Shown here: one piece after another, positions 5,637 to 6,520 of the stretch
Numbering within the stretch: the stretch's first letter is position 1
Layout: each line of letters begins with the position of its first letter
DNA from: Opitutaceae bacterium
GTDB taxonomy: Bacteria; Verrucomicrobiota; Verrucomicrobiae; Opitutales; Opitutaceae
NCBI GenBank assembly: GCA_031266495.1
Contig: JAISAX010000283.1
Span: 1-6,520 of the forward strand
DNA length: 6,520 bases
Reading direction: 5' to 3'
Notes under the pieces: model-generated
What the model was told of the DNA's origin: nothing
What the model saw: only the letters and a program-made list of their open reading frames with translations
Databases searched by the model: none
Position numbers and translations under genes: made by a program

Positions 5637-6396
5637 CGCGGGATTCAACCGTGTCTTTACTGTCGGCGAGGCCGAAATGAAGCTGACCGGTTTCGGTTTG
5701 CTCAAGCTGGCGGCGGGTGAAGTGCACGCTGCGAAAACCGGAGCGCTCGAAGTGGCGCTGGTGATTCTTGGCGGGCGTTGCGCCGTGCGCGGAGCGAACT
5801 TCAACTTCCCGGATGTCGGCGGACGTGCGGACGTGTTTTCCGGACTGCCCCACACCGTCTATCTGCCACGTGAAACGGACTACGAAATCACCGCCGCGAT
5901 GGACGTGGAAATCGCGGTGGCGGAATCGCCCGCGACGCGCTCCACCTGCGCCGCCGCGCTGATCGGGCCGGACAAAGTCAAGAGCATGTCCATCGGACGC
6001 GACAATTTCACGCGGCAGGCGTTGATCATGCTCGATGAAAAATTCCCCGCGCAGCACTTCTTCATCGGCGAGGCGCTCGTGCCTTCCGGCCACTGGGCGA
6101 GTTTTCCGCCGCACCGTCACGATTTTGATAACCCGCCGGAGGAAATTGACATGGAGGAAATTTACTTTTTCCGCTTCCAGCCGAAGGGCGGTTTCGGTAT
6201 CCAGAAAATCTACACTGACAGCCGCGACATCGACGTGGCCTGCACGGTGCGGGAAAATGACACGGTGGCGATTCCTCGCGGGTATCATCCCGTCGTCAAC
6301 GCGCCGGGCTACACGATGTATTACCTGTGGGTGATGACCGGCGACACCCGCGGTTTCATCAACTTCAAGGATCCGGCGCACAGTTGGATAAAGTAA
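5608..6396 (+). CDS. iolB: 5-deoxy-glucuronate isomerase
   Basis: IolB is a bicupin enzyme that converts 5-deoxy-D-glucuronate to 2-deoxy-5-keto-D-gluconate in cytoplasmic myo-inositol breakdown, just before the IolC kinase step. The 262-residue product is near full family length (about 270). The family hallmark lies in the C-terminal cupin: GHWASFPPHRHD at 161-172, PPEEIDMEEIYFFRFQP at 176-192, GFGIQKIYTD at 195-204 and IPRGYHPVVNAPGYTMYYLWVM at about 222-243. His169, His171, a Glu at 183-184 and His227 are the likely metal ligands. The N-terminal cupin (about 1-110) is more diverged, as usual. The start at 5608 has a good ribosome binding site and overlaps the kinase end by 29 bp. The remaining iol genes, if present, must lie beyond the window. 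Confidence 0.95.
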   Translation: MNYHFPCKADAGFNRVFTVGEAEMKLTGFGLLKLAAGEVHAAKTGALEVALVILGGRCAVRGANFNFPDVGGRADVFSGLPHTVYLPRETDYEITAAMDVEIAVAESPATRSTCAAALIGPDKVKSMSIGRDNFTRQALIMLDEKFPAQHFFIGEALVPSGHWASFPPHRHDFDNPPEEIDMEEIYFFRFQPKGGFGIQKIYTDSRDIDVACTVRENDTVAIPRGYHPVVNAPGYTMYYLWVMTGDTRGFINFKDPAHSWIK

Positions 6397-6448
6397 TGAA
6401 TCCGGCACTACAAACCCTTTTCCGCCTCCCGCCTCCCGGCGTCCGTGT

Positions 6449-6520
<72 letters not shown>

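Overview
This is a GC-rich bacterial window, and the gene content suggests a member of the Verrucomicrobiota, probably Opitutaceae. That placement is inferred from style, not from a marker gene. The pointers are a Thr-rich secreted protein with a duplicated C-terminal domain of a kind I associate with that phylum, and a LacI-type regulator with a hinge of the form YRPDPLLAALSARRR.

Layout. Bases 2-1240 (+) encode the 3' part of a large Thr-rich, beta-rich, presumably exported protein that starts outside the window. Bases 1241-1651 hold no credible gene. They contain a GC-rich hairpin just after the stop, then a nested palindromic element (1287-1508) made of four triloop hairpins inside a perfect 31-bp inverted repeat, then a G12 tract and a further hairpin. 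Bases 1652-1936 (-) encode only the DNA-binding end of a LysR-type regulator, best read as a truncated remnant. It diverges from hemH (2170-3282, +), a complete ferrochelatase with a Cys-rich insert. hemH converges on a LacI-family regulator (3418-4500, -) across a short spacer with a C14 tract.

The LacI-family gene is divergent from a two-gene unit: a PfkB-family sugar kinase (4611-5636, +) overlapping iolB, 5-deoxy-glucuronate isomerase (5608-6396, +). The 110-bp spacer carries a perfect TTAAAC-AG-GTTTAA palindrome at the LacI start and a near-consensus CRP-type site. Together this looks like the regulated edge of an inositol (or related sugar) catabolic operon, with the kinase in the position of IolC and later genes lying beyond the window. 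The last 72 bases are only G and C, almost all G, and may be a sequence artefact or the edge of a contig.

The genes themselves belong to known families. The least explained element is the palindromic structure at 1287-1508. The recurrent poly-G/poly-C tracts, the kinase that resembles YihV more than IolC, and the two candidate operator sites also merit a check.
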